From contig NZ_JACCBW010000001.1 of assembly GCF_013410035.1 (NCBI RefSeq), positions 682,001 to 746,000 of the forward strand: 64,000 nt of DNA, in the 5' to 3' direction. The position numbers and the translations under genes were made by a program. Source of the DNA: Nocardioides cavernae (GTDB lineage: Bacteria; Actinomycetota; Actinomycetes; Propionibacteriales; Nocardioidaceae). The notes beneath the pieces were generated by a model. It was not told the DNA's origin. It saw only the letters and a program-made list of their open reading frames with translations, and did no database searches. This document shows, piece after piece, positions 40,565-48,579 of this stretch (within the stretch, counting starts at the first letter, position 1; each line of letters begins with the position of its first letter).

Positions 40565-41968
40565 GTGGTCAACCCGATCGACCCGACCGCCACCGGCTTC
40601 CTGCTGGCGGAGAACCGCAACATGCCGATGCACGTCGGCGGGCTGCAGCTCTTCGAGAAGCCGCAGGGTGCCGGCCGCGGCTACGTCCGCGAGATGTACG
40701 AGCAGATGCGCGACGTCGAGCAGATCGCCCCCCTCTTCCTCAAGCACCCGCACCGCTCCGCCAAGACGGCCGGCCAGCTCGTCTGGCAGCCCGACGAGCA
40801 GTTCGACATCGAGCACCATGTCCGTCACAGCGCGTTGCCCAAGCCGGGTCGCATCCGCGAGCTCCTCGAGCTGTGCTCGCGGCTGCACAGCACCCGCCTC
40901 GCCTGGGAGCGGCCGCTGTGGGAGGCCACCGTGATCGAGGGCCTGCGCGACGGCCGGGTCGCGATGTACACCAAGACCCACCACGCCCTCGTCGACGGCG
41001 TCTCGGCGATGCGACTGCTGGCCAGCGTCCTGTCGACCGACCCCGACGAGCGCAACATGCCCGCCCCGTGGGCGATGCGGGCGCGGGCACCCCGCGAGGA
41101 GACGCCGACCGACGGCGGTGCCTCGCTGTCGGACGTCTCGGCCGCCACCGTGCGTACGGCCCTCGCGATCGCGTCCGAGGCCGCGGGCATGCCCGGCGCG
41201 CTGATCCGCACCCTCAACAGGTCCGTGCGCAACGAGACCTCCGCGCTCTCGCTGTACGCCCCCCGCACGATGCTCAACCAGAACATCACCGGCTCGCGAC
41301 GCTTCGCCGCCCAGGACTGGCCGGTCGAGCGGCTGCGCGCCGTCGGCAGGGCCACCGGCACCACCATCAACGACGTCGTGCTCGCGATGGTGAGCGGCGC
41401 GATGCGCACCTACCTCGCCGACCTCGACGCGCTCCCCGACACCACGCTGATCTCGATGGTGCCGGTCGGGCTCAACGCCAAGCAGTCGCACCTCGCGTCG
41501 GGCGACGGCGGCAACGCCGTCGGGTCGGTGATGGTGCAGCTCGGCACGCACCTGCCTGACCCGGCCGACCGGCTCGCCGCGATCCACCGGTCGATGAAGG
41601 ACGGCAAGGAGAGCCTGTCGGCGATGACGCCCGCGCAGATCCTGGCGATGAGCGCGCTGGGCCAGGCCCCGGCGATCCTCGGTCCGGCGCTGCGGATGTC
41701 GGGTGTCGTGCGCCCGCCGTACAACCTCATCGTCAGCAACGTGCCCGGCCCGCGGACCACGCACTACTGGAACGGCGCCCGGCTCACCGGCACCTATCCC
41801 CTGTCGATCCCGATCAACGGCATGGCGCTCAACATCACCTGCACGTCCTACGACGGGAAGATGTGCTTCGGCCTCACCGGCTGCCGTCGCACGGTCCCCC
41901 ACCTGCAGGTGCTCCTGCAGTACCTCGACGAGGAGCTGGTGGCGCTCGAGCAGGCCGCGGGCGTCTAG
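40565..41968 (+). CDS. WS/DGAT-type acyltransferase
   Basis: A 467-aa wax ester synthase/diacylglycerol acyltransferase. The active site HHALVDG has His139/His140 and Asp144, near an opening PIDPTATGFLLAENRNMPMHVGGLQLF typical of the family. PLWEATVIEGL, NDVVLAMVSGAMRTYL and NVPGPR further along also fit. It makes triacylglycerol or wax esters from acyl-CoA for storage. The start is GTG 40565 with a strong GAGGAGGA site. Its TAG stop and that of the convergent methyltransferase both come from one CTAG (41965-41968). Confidence 0.93.
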   Translation: MVNPIDPTATGFLLAENRNMPMHVGGLQLFEKPQGAGRGYVREMYEQMRDVEQIAPLFLKHPHRSAKTAGQLVWQPDEQFDIEHHVRHSALPKPGRIRELLELCSRLHSTRLAWERPLWEATVIEGLRDGRVAMYTKTHHALVDGVSAMRLLASVLSTDPDERNMPAPWAMRARAPREETPTDGGASLSDVSAATVRTALAIASEAAGMPGALIRTLNRSVRNETSALSLYAPRTMLNQNITGSRRFAAQDWPVERLRAVGRATGTTINDVVLAMVSGAMRTYLADLDALPDTTLISMVPVGLNAKQSHLASGDGGNAVGSVMVQLGTHLPDPADRLAAIHRSMKDGKESLSAMTPAQILAMSALGQAPAILGPALRMSGVVRPPYNLIVSNVPGPRTTHYWNGARLTGTYPLSIPINGMALNITCTSYDGKMCFGLTGCRRTVPHLQVLLQYLDEELVALEQAAGV

Positions 41969-43179
41969 GTCCTCTGGACCACCTGGAGCCCCCCACCGAG
42001 CTGCTCCGCGACGGCGGCGAGGCGGGCGCGGGTGATGTCGGCGACGGTCGCCAGCCCGGCGAGCTGCGCGTTGGAGCCCTCCCGGGTCGGCTCGGCGGAG
42101 TTGATGCTGATGCAGCGGCGGCTGCCGCCGTCGGCCGCGTTGGCGAGGGCGACGGCGTGGCCGGTGGTGCCGCTGCCGGCGAAGGGGTCGAGGACCACGA
42201 CGTCGTCGGGCAACGTCGCGAGGATCCGGCGTACGAGCCCGGTCGGCTTGGGCGACTCGAAGACGTGGCCGACGAGTGCCTTGAGCTCGGCCACCGCGGT
42301 GTCGGTCGACCCGATCTCCTCGGAGAGCCAGATGGTGCGCAGCTTCTTGCGGCGCCCACCCTCACGCACCAGCCAGTCGCGCTGGAAGATGTCGGCGCGC
42401 TCCCCGTGGCGCCCCCGGATCACCCGGCAGGCGAGGTCGTCGGGCCGCTCGTCGACCCGCGGCCGCGACCAGCGCCAGACCGCCGGCCGCCCGTCGCCGA
42501 AGACCGGCGTGAGCTCGACGCTCCCCTCGAACGCGGTCGTCGCCACCCGCCCGCTGACCGGGTCCCCGTGCAGCGGGTAGTGCAGCGTCGGGGCGGTGAG
42601 CGGGTTGAACTTCTTGTTGGTGTTGCGCAGCGGGAGGTAGCGGAACCGGCGCCCGTCCGGCGCGGTCTGCGGGAAGTCCGCCTCGTCGACGGACTCGGTC
42701 GTGCTCGCGTCGACCGCGCACGCGGGCAGGTGACGGGCGTACGCCAGGACGTACTCGTGGCTGGTCGCGAAGCCGCGGCCGAGCTGGCGACCCTTCGGGT
42801 TGAGGTTGACGACCACCTGGGCGAGGAAGTTCGCCTCCCCGAAGACCTCGTCCATCAGCAGCCGGAGGTGCGCGACCTCGTTGTCGTCGATGCTGACGAA
42901 CACCGCACCGTGGGCCGCCAGCGCCTCGCGCACCGCCTCCAGCCGCGGTCGCATCATCGCGGTCCACGCGGCGTGCCGGCGGGCGTACGGGTCGGCCTGC
43001 GAGCCGTCGCGGAAGCGGTCGACGTAGGCGAACTCGTTGCCCGTGTTGTAGGGCGGATCGGTGTAGACCACGTCGACGGAGCCCGGCGCGAGACGCGGCA
43101 GCACGTCGAGGTTGTCGCCGACGTGGAGCGTGTTCCACACCGCTGCCGGCGTGGCGTCGTACGTCGACTCGTCGGCCAC
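41965..43179 (-). CDS. orphan DNA methyltransferase, type III Mod-like
   Basis: A 404-aa amino-methyltransferase. The catalytic motif DPPY lies at about residues 41-44 (YTDPPYNTGNEFAY), ahead of the SAM-binding DPFAGSGTT near residue 331. This is the beta-class order of N6-adenine or N4-cytosine enzymes. The stretch FVSIDDNEVAHLRLLMDEVFG is typical of Mod-type proteins, but with about 400 residues it is shorter than most type III Mods. No restriction subunit or specificity gene is nearby. TAGGGT at 43187-43192 overlaps the longer start GTG 43188, so GTG 43179 (7-nt spacer) is preferred. Confidence 0.86.
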   Translation of the reverse strand: MADESTYDATPAAVWNTLHVGDNLDVLPRLAPGSVDVVYTDPPYNTGNEFAYVDRFRDGSQADPYARRHAAWTAMMRPRLEAVREALAAHGAVFVSIDDNEVAHLRLLMDEVFGEANFLAQVVVNLNPKGRQLGRGFATSHEYVLAYARHLPACAVDASTTESVDEADFPQTAPDGRRFRYLPLRNTNKKFNPLTAPTLHYPLHGDPVSGRVATTAFEGSVELTPVFGDGRPAVWRWSRPRVDERPDDLACRVIRGRHGERADIFQRDWLVREGGRRKKLRTIWLSEEIGSTDTAVAELKALVGHVFESPKPTGLVRRILATLPDDVVVLDPFAGSGTTGHAVALANAADGGSRRCISINSAEPTREGSNAQLAGLATVADITRARLAAVAEQLGGGLQVVQRT

Positions 43180-43186
43180 GTCGGCC

Positions 43187-43192
43187 ACCCTA
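43187..43192 (-). promoter_or_regulatory. leaderless -10 deciding the methyltransferase start
   Basis: Minus-strand TAGGGT. It shares bases with the in-frame GTG at 43188, but is 7 nt from GTG 43179. Confidence 0.5.
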
Positions 43193-43210
43193 GGGCGTGG
43201 CTGCCCCGGA

Positions 43211-43579
43211 TCAGCGGCGATCGTGGAGGGTCACGTGGTAGCCGTCGAGGTCGGCGAAGGTGAAGGTCCGGCCGAACGGCCCGTCGACGGGGTCGGCCAC
43301 GATCCGGTGTCCGTCCGCCGCGAGGGCGTCGTGGATCTGCTGGACCTCGGTGGCGTGGAGCCAGACCGCCGCACCCACGCCGGGCTGGGAGACACCGTCG
43401 AGGTCGGTGCCCGGCGCCAGGTCGCGCACCGCGAAGGCGATCGGCGAGGTGTCGAAGACGACGGCGTGGGGAGGGCCGGACTCGGACCTGACCAGGCCGA
43501 GGTAGTGCTCGTAGAAGCGCTGTGAGGCGGCGAGGTCGCGCACCTGCAGGGAGATGAAGTCGGGGCCGGTGACGGGCAT
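43211..43579 (-). CDS. VOC-family (glyoxalase-like) protein
   Basis: A 122-aa single VOC domain: DFISLQVRDLAASQRFYEHYLGL (residues 7-29), then AVWLHATEVQQIHDALAADGHRIV and TFTFADLDGYHVTLHDRR at the end, where the conserved Gly-Tyr/His pattern sits. Members bind or modify small molecules: glyoxalases, dioxygenases and antibiotic-binding resistance proteins. A divergent MarR regulator and two operators suggest it is induced by some toxic compound. A GAGAGGA ribosome site precedes ATG 43579, so this gene has a leader. Confidence 0.87.
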   Translation of the reverse strand: MPVTGPDFISLQVRDLAASQRFYEHYLGLVRSESGPPHAVVFDTSPIAFAVRDLAPGTDLDGVSQPGVGAAVWLHATEVQQIHDALAADGHRIVADPVDGPFGRTFTFADLDGYHVTLHDRR

Positions 43580-43598
43580 GGTGGGTCCTCTCGAGGTG

Positions 43599-43616
43599 GT
43601 GTCAGTTTTCTGACAC
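43599..43616. promoter_or_regulatory. MarR operator 1 (VOC side)
   Basis: GTGTCAG-TTTT-CTGACAC, perfect 7-bp arms, centred 28 bp before the VOC start. Confidence 0.7.
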
Positions 43617-43623
43617 TTCCAGT

Positions 43624-43641
43624 GTGTCAGAATCCTGACAT
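43624..43641. promoter_or_regulatory. MarR operator 2, overlapping the marR start
   Basis: GTGTCAG-AATC-CTGACAT, six of seven arm pairs matching. Its centre is 25 bp from operator 1. It contains CAGAAT, a possible -10 for the leaderless marR start, and reaches into the ATG. Confidence 0.65.
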
Positions 43642-44098
43642 GAGTCAAGACGGGATCGACCTCGAGACCTCCGTGGGCTACCTGCTCAAGGAAGCGTCGG
43701 CAGCACTGAGGGCGGCCATGGAGGACGTCCTGCGGCCCCTGGGGATGACGGTGACCCACTACTCGTGCCTCGAGCTCCTGGCCCAGCGCCCCGGGCTGTC
43801 CGGCGCCGAGCTCGCCCGGGGCGCGTTCGTCACGCGGCAGTCGATGCACGTGCTGCTGCAGGCGCTCGAGCGCGACGGGTTCGTCACCCGCCCTGCGGAA
43901 CCGGCTGTCGGCAAGGCCCTCCCCGCCCGGCTGACCGCCGAGGGCCGCCGGCGCCTCGACGCTGCGTCGGCCGCGGTCCGCGGCGTCGAGGTGCGGATGC
44001 TGGCCGGCATGGACGCCGCCGACCAGGAGCACGCGCTGCGGTGCCTGCGCAGCATGGTCGGCTCGCTGCGCGACCAGCGCGCCAGCGAGGACCGTTGA
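43640..44098 (+). CDS. MarR-family regulator of the VOC gene
   Basis: A 152-aa winged-helix protein. The DNA-binding part reads MTVTHYSCLELLAQRPGLSGAELARGAFVTRQSMHVLLQALERDGFVTR (about residues 36-84), followed by the wing (PAVGKALPARLTAEGRRRLD). It is divergent from the VOC gene with two near-identical palindromes between them, one covering its own start codon, so it should repress both genes. ATG 43640 is preferred over GTG 43622 by the 6-nt spacing from CAGAAT; there is no ribosome site. Confidence 0.88.
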   Translation: MSQDGIDLETSVGYLLKEASAALRAAMEDVLRPLGMTVTHYSCLELLAQRPGLSGAELARGAFVTRQSMHVLLQALERDGFVTRPAEPAVGKALPARLTAEGRRRLDAASAAVRGVEVRMLAGMDAADQEHALRCLRSMVGSLRDQRASEDR

Positions 44099-44131
44099 TC
44101 CCAACATTCCCACCAGTCCCACGTCGTCCTT

Positions 44132-44137
44132 TACTCT
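44132..44137 (+). promoter_or_regulatory. leaderless -10 element of the NAGPA-domain gene
   Basis: TACTCT with a 7-nt spacer to GTG 44145, supporting this long start with its basic signal-peptide front. Confidence 0.5.
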
Positions 44138-44144
44138 GGAGCGC

Positions 44145-45542
44145 GTGCCTTCCTCCACGCGCCGCCCCGCCCTGTCCCGCACGACCCGCCGACCGTCCCG
44201 TCAGCGGGCCCTGACGATCGCCACCTCGGGCGTCCTGGTCGCCGGTCTCGCGCTCAACGTGGGCATCGGTCCGTCGGTCGCCGACGACGGCGACGGCGTC
44301 GGTCACCGTGGCCTGGCCCAGGGGTCGCAGAGCGGCTACCGCGGGCGCAACCAGACCTCCGACGGCAAGCCCGGCATCGTGGTGGGCCCGCCGGTCAGCG
44401 CTCGGGGTCGCGTCGTGCAGACCCTCAACGACGTGAGCTACGAGATCGCGCCGGGGGTCGTGCTCCGCGAGTGGGACCAGGTCGACGGACGGCAGCCGGT
44501 CGGGCAGGTGCGGATGAACCTCGTCTCGGTCAGCCTCGACGCCGCGAACATCTCCTTCGAGGAGCTCTCGCCCACCTACGTCACGAGCCGCAAGACGGTC
44601 AGCCAGCTCGGCGGCTGGAACGCCGCCCTCGCCGCCGTGAACGGGGACTTCTTCGACATCGGCCGGACCAACGCCCCGCTCGGCGTCACGGTCAACCGCG
44701 ACAAGGGCGTCCTCGGCGGCTCCCGCGAGGGCTGGATCCCGGGCGTCAACTCCACCCTGTGGTTCGACGACGCCGGCCCGCACGTCAGCCCGCTGAGCGT
44801 GCAGTACACCATCCGCCAGCGCCGGGCCTGGACGGTCAGCGGCATCAACCACCCGCGCATCCCCGCCGGCCAGATCGGTGTCTTCACCTCCGACTGGCAC
44901 CGCACCTCGGGCTACGAGGTCACGATGGGCAAGAAGCGTGCCCGCGAGGTGGTCCTGCGCAAGAACCGGGTCGTCTCCAACAGGCCGAAGCTCTCCAGCG
45001 GCAAGAAGATCGGGAAGAAGGACCGCGTGCTCATCGGCACCGGCAGCGCCGCCGGGAAGCTCGCGACCCTCAAGAAGGGCAAGAAGATCACGCTGTCACA
45101 GCGCATCGAGGGCGGCAAGCCGACCGTCGCCATCAGCGGCGACCGCCCCCTGCTGGTCAACGGCGTGCGCACCGTCATCAACAACAGCATCGCCCACCCG
45201 CGTACGGCGGTGGGTATCGACGCCGACGGCCGCAGGCTGCTCATCCTCGTGGTCGACGGCCGCTCCGCGGTCAGCCGCGGCTACACGATGGTCGAGCTCG
45301 CCGACATGATGACCGCGCTCGGCGCCGAGAACGCCATCAACCTCGACGGCGGCGGCTCCTCGACGATGTACGCCCGCAACGGCACCGGGGCGATGGGCCT
45401 GGTCAACGAGCCGTCGGACGGCACCGAGCGCCTGGTGCCCAACGCGTTCGGCGTGGTCTACCACGCCGAGCTGCCGCCCGTGCTCCCGATCGTCCCGACG
45501 CCGGCGCCCACCACGCCTCCGACGGTCCCGCCCACGCCCTGA
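44145..45542 (+). CDS. secreted NAGPA-domain phosphodiester glycosidase-like protein
   Basis: A 465-aa secreted protein. A basic N-terminus and hydrophobic helix (about residues 23-46, ALTIATSGVLVAGLALNVGIG) form a signal peptide. The second half has the NAGPA (DUF2233) domain, seen in LAAVNGDFFDIG, PRTAVGIDADGRRLLILVVDGR and the signature AINLDGGGSSTMYARNG (about 399-415). Relatives split sugar-phosphodiester bonds, as the human uncovering enzyme does, and act on bacterial exopolysaccharide. A Pro/Thr tail ends the protein. It may trim phosphodiester-linked sugars on the cell wall. Confidence 0.88.
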   Translation: MPSSTRRPALSRTTRRPSRQRALTIATSGVLVAGLALNVGIGPSVADDGDGVGHRGLAQGSQSGYRGRNQTSDGKPGIVVGPPVSARGRVVQTLNDVSYEIAPGVVLREWDQVDGRQPVGQVRMNLVSVSLDAANISFEELSPTYVTSRKTVSQLGGWNAALAAVNGDFFDIGRTNAPLGVTVNRDKGVLGGSREGWIPGVNSTLWFDDAGPHVSPLSVQYTIRQRRAWTVSGINHPRIPAGQIGVFTSDWHRTSGYEVTMGKKRAREVVLRKNRVVSNRPKLSSGKKIGKKDRVLIGTGSAAGKLATLKKGKKITLSQRIEGGKPTVAISGDRPLLVNGVRTVINNSIAHPRTAVGIDADGRRLLILVVDGRSAVSRGYTMVELADMMTALGAENAINLDGGGSSTMYARNGTGAMGLVNEPSDGTERLVPNAFGVVYHAELPPVLPIVPTPAPTTPPTVPPTP

Positions 45543-45570
45543 CCGGCCGGGGCGCCCCGTCCGGGCGTCC

Positions 45571-45589
45571 GAGCCGTTCCCGGCGGCTC
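45571..45589. terminator. short hairpin between convergent genes
   Basis: GAGCCG (45571-45576) pairs with CGGCTC (45584-45589), touching the stop codon of the lipoprotein gene. A weak terminator candidate. Confidence 0.35.
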
Positions 45590-46217
45590 AGGCGTCGGGG
45601 GCGGCGAACACCACGACGAAGGTGACCGGCGCGAGGCACTGCACGCCGGTCTTGGGTAGCTTCGGCGCCACGGTGAACCCGGCCTCGCCCGCGTCGATCG
45701 CGACGTCGGTCGGAGCGTCGCAGCCGAGCGCGACGACCGCTCCGTAGGGGGTCGCGTCGGGGTTGTCCGCGCGCACCCGGGCCACGGCGTCCTCGACCAC
45801 CGTGCCGAACCCGTTGCGGAGCTCGACGACGAAGTCCGAGACCGCCTGGTCCGTGTCGAGCGCGAACGCCATCTCGGACACGCTGCCGCCGCCCTCGGTC
45901 CGGCTCACCAGCTGCGCCTCGGTCACGCCGGCGGACCCCGTGGCCCCGATCGGACCGTTGCCCGCGCTGCCCGCGTCGCTGTCGGGCGTCTCGGTCGGGG
46001 TCTCGGTGGGGGTCTGGCTCGTCGTCTCGGACGGGCTCGGCGTGCTGCTCGATGCCGCCGGGTCGCTGGCCGTCTCGTCCGCGGGGTCGTCGCCGCAGGA
46101 CGAGAGGGACGCGGCGAGCGCCAGCACCACGAAGGGGCCCGCGAGACGGGCCGACCGGGTGCGGGCGCCCGAGCGGCGCAGCGGGGTGTTCGACGAGGTA
46201 CGGGGCGAGGTGTCCAT
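45588..46217 (-). CDS. small secreted lipoprotein
   Basis: A 209-aa predicted lipoprotein. The signal peptide has an Arg-rich front (LRRSGARTRSARLAG) and ends LSSC with Cys41 lipidated. A Ser/Thr/Pro/Glu-rich spacer runs to about residue 90, and then a strand-rich domain follows (AFALDTDQAVSDFVVELRNGFGTVVEDAVARV), with one later Cys pair (GCDAP, QCLAP) that may form a disulfide. No known family is recognised. Minus-strand TATCGT lies 9 nt before ATG 46217, so the leader is two or three bases at most. It is divergent from the alarmone synthetase gene. Confidence 0.78.
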   Translation of the reverse strand: MDTSPRTSSNTPLRRSGARTRSARLAGPFVVLALAASLSSCGDDPADETASDPAASSSTPSPSETTSQTPTETPTETPDSDAGSAGNGPIGATGSAGVTEAQLVSRTEGGGSVSEMAFALDTDQAVSDFVVELRNGFGTVVEDAVARVRADNPDATPYGAVVALGCDAPTDVAIDAGEAGFTVAPKLPKTGVQCLAPVTFVVVFAAPDA

Positions 46218-46301
46218 GGTGGTCCGACGATAACCAGCGCATGTCGGCTCCCTCGCGAGGCGCGTCGACGGCGCGCGGTGCGCACTGGCAGGCTGTGCGA
46301 C

Positions 46302-47324
46302 GTGAGCGAGGCGAACGACCAGGGGCCGGACCGGGCAGCCGACCGCGGCGAGCCGGTCCGCGAGGCCGTACGTGCCTACGCCGCGCGCCAGCCGCGCCTC
46401 ACCGCCGCGACGGCCGCGTGGGTCACGCTCGTGCGCACGCTGCTCGACGACGCCGGCATCGACTACCTGAGCGTCACCGGACGCACCAAGAGCGTCGCGT
46501 CGTTCTCGGCGAAGGCGAGCCGCTCCGACGGCGACGGGCTGCTCTACCCCGACCCGCTCGAGCAGATCACCGACCAGATCGGCGTGCGCGTGATCACCTA
46601 CGTCCACAGCGACGTCGCCGCCGTGGCCGAGCTGCTCGACGACGAGCTGACGATCCTCGACGACCGCGACCTCGGCGAGGAGACCGCGCGCTCGGGTCGC
46701 TTCGGCTACGCCAGCCGCCACCTCCTCGTGCGTGCCGACGAGGGCGACGAGCACGCGGGCCTCGCCGGCGAGCGGGCCAGCATCCAGGTCCGCACGGTGC
46801 TCCAGCACGCGTGGGCCGAGTTCGAGCACGACATCCGCTACAAGGGCAACGTCCCCGAGGACGCCGCGGCCGACCTCGACCGGCGCTTCACCCTCGCCGC
46901 CGGGCTCATAGAGCTCGCGGACCGGGAGTTCGCCACGATCCGCGAGCGCATCCAGGCCGCGGCCCCCGGCAGCACGGCCGAGCCCGAGGCCGACCACATC
47001 GTCGGCCAGGACCTCGCGACCTTCCTCGCCGGGCACTACAGCGACGCCGGGTGGTCGCACACCGACCACTACGACTGGATCGCGGACCTGCTCGCCCAGC
47101 TCGGCATCGACACGGTCGACGACCTCGCCGACCTGCTGACGTCGGTCGACGCCGACGCCGTCATCCGCCGCATGGGCTACCGCTACCCGGCCGGTGCCGT
47201 GCGCCGCCTCGACGACGCGCTGCTCGCGATCTTCGGCGAGCAGTACGTCACCCTCGAGGGCAACAGCCATCGCGTGCCGCTGCTCCGGGCGAGGCTGGAG
47301 AAGCTCACCACCCCCGAGGCCTGA
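46302..47324 (+). CDS. small alarmone synthetase (RelA/SpoT domain)
   Basis: A 340-aa protein with a (p)ppGpp synthetase domain only. Motifs are GRTKSVASFSAKASR (about residues 60-74), PLEQITDQIGVRVITYVHSDV, the GYASRHLLVR stretch and SIQVRTVLQHAWAEFEHDIRYK (about 160-181). There is no HD hydrolase half and no TGS or ACT domain, so it should make but not break the alarmone. The C-terminal half after residue 225 is helical and may regulate it. The start GTG 46302 is 7 nt from CAGGCT. It lies 34 bp before chaA. Confidence 0.9.
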   Translation: MSEANDQGPDRAADRGEPVREAVRAYAARQPRLTAATAAWVTLVRTLLDDAGIDYLSVTGRTKSVASFSAKASRSDGDGLLYPDPLEQITDQIGVRVITYVHSDVAAVAELLDDELTILDDRDLGEETARSGRFGYASRHLLVRADEGDEHAGLAGERASIQVRTVLQHAWAEFEHDIRYKGNVPEDAAADLDRRFTLAAGLIELADREFATIRERIQAAAPGSTAEPEADHIVGQDLATFLAGHYSDAGWSHTDHYDWIADLLAQLGIDTVDDLADLLTSVDADAVIRRMGYRYPAGAVRRLDDALLAIFGEQYVTLEGNSHRVPLLRARLEKLTTPEA

Positions 47325-47346
47325 GGACGCGCTCGGGCCCGGCCCC

Positions 47347-47352
47347 TAGGGT
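47347..47352 (+). promoter_or_regulatory. leaderless -10 element of chaA
   Basis: TAGGGT with a 6-nt spacer to GTG 47359. Confidence 0.55.
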
Positions 47353-47358
47353 TGGCCC

Positions 47359-48492
47359 GTGAACCGGCCAGCATGGACGACCGTTGCTCCCCTCCTGGCC
47401 ATCGCGGCCCTGGTGCCGGCGTGGTTCGCCCACCCCGAGAGCGCCGCGGTGCTGGGGCTCCTCGCGCTGCTGCTGGTCGGCGCCGTGCTCGCCGCGGTCC
47501 ACCACGCCGAGGTCGTCGCGCACCGCGTCGGGGAGCCGTACGGCTCGCTGGTCCTCGCGGTGGCGGTCACGATCATCGAGGTCGGCCTGATCGTCACCCT
47601 CATGGTGACCTCCGACAAGGACGCCTCCGGCCTCGCCCGCGACACCGTCTTCGCGGCCGTGATGATCACCGTCAACGGCATCGTCGGCATCTCGCTCCTG
47701 GTGGGCGCGCTCAAGCACCACCTGGCCGTCTTCAACCCCGAGGGCACCGGGGCCGCGCTGGCCACCGTCATCTCGCTCGCCGTGCTGTGCCTGGTGATCC
47801 CGTCGGTGACCACCTCCCAGCCCGGGCCGGAGTTCACCGGGGCGCAGCTGGCGTTCGCGGCGATCGCCTCGCTGGTGCTCTACGGCATGTTCGTCTTCAC
47901 CCAGACGATCCGGCACCGCGACTTCTTCCTGCCGGTCGAGCCGGCCCGCTACGCCCCGCTCGTGACGTCGCCGACCGAGTCCTTCGAGCACGAGCCCGTC
48001 GACCTCGACCAGGACGGCCACGCCGACCCGCCGACCGACCGCGCGGCCCTGGCCAGCCTGCTCCTGCTCGTCGTGTCGCTCGTCGCCGTCGTGGGCCTGG
48101 CCAAGATCGAGTCCCCCGCGATCGAGTCCGGCGTCGCCGCCCTCGGCTTCCCGCAGGCCGTCGTCGGCGTGGTGATCGCCCTGCTCGTGCTCGCACCCGA
48201 GACCATCGCCGCTGTCCGGGCGGCGGCACGCAACCGGGTCCAGGTCAGCCTCAACCTCGCCCTCGGCTCCGCGATGGCATCGATCGGCCTCACCATCCCG
48301 GCCATCGCCGTGGCGAGCATCTGGCTCGAGGGCCCGCTGGAGCTCGGCCTCAACCAGCTGCAGACGGTGCTGCTGCTCCTGACCGCCGCGGTCGCGATCC
48401 TCACCGTCGTGCCCGGGCGCGCGAAGCCGCTCCAGGGCGGGGTCCACCTCGTCCTGCTCGCGGCGTTCCTGTTCCTGACGATCGCGCCATAG
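47359..48492 (+). CDS. chaA: Ca2+/H+ antiporter of the CaCA family (ChaA-like)
   Basis: A 377-aa membrane protein with about eleven hydrophobic segments and two inverted halves. Each half carries the acidic ion-binding motif: AVAVTIIEVGLIVTLMV (about residues 68-84) and LLVLAPETIAAVRAAARNRVQVSLNLALGSAMASIG (about 276-311). Between the halves lies a charged loop, about 190-225. Such proteins exchange protons for calcium, or for sodium and potassium in E. coli ChaA. Transcribed alone or with the alarmone synthetase gene upstream. Confidence 0.9.
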   Translation: MNRPAWTTVAPLLAIAALVPAWFAHPESAAVLGLLALLLVGAVLAAVHHAEVVAHRVGEPYGSLVLAVAVTIIEVGLIVTLMVTSDKDASGLARDTVFAAVMITVNGIVGISLLVGALKHHLAVFNPEGTGAALATVISLAVLCLVIPSVTTSQPGPEFTGAQLAFAAIASLVLYGMFVFTQTIRHRDFFLPVEPARYAPLVTSPTESFEHEPVDLDQDGHADPPTDRAALASLLLLVVSLVAVVGLAKIESPAIESGVAALGFPQAVVGVVIALLVLAPETIAAVRAAARNRVQVSLNLALGSAMASIGLTIPAIAVASIWLEGPLELGLNQLQTVLLLLTAAVAILTVVPGRAKPLQGGVHLVLLAAFLFLTIAP

Positions 48493-48523
48493 GTCGGTCC
48501 CCGAGCGGGCGCCAGGACGCAGC

Positions 48524-48552
48524 ACGGCCCGGCAGGGAGCCTGCCGGGCCGT
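48524..48552. terminator. bidirectional terminator
   Basis: Perfect 13-bp arms (48524-48536 and 48540-48552) with a GAG loop between convergent chaA and the binding-protein gene at the end of the conservon. Confidence 0.8.
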
Positions 48553-48579
48553 ACGTGCGAGCGGGACTGCCGAGGTGGG

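Noticed and set aside
3125-45542. A bacterial version of the lysosomal mannose-6-phosphate route (Stealth enzyme plus NAGPA enzyme)
   Set aside because: Both families occur in the window, but 38 kb apart, one in the cytoplasm and one outside the cell, with no shared regulation. A functional link is not supported.
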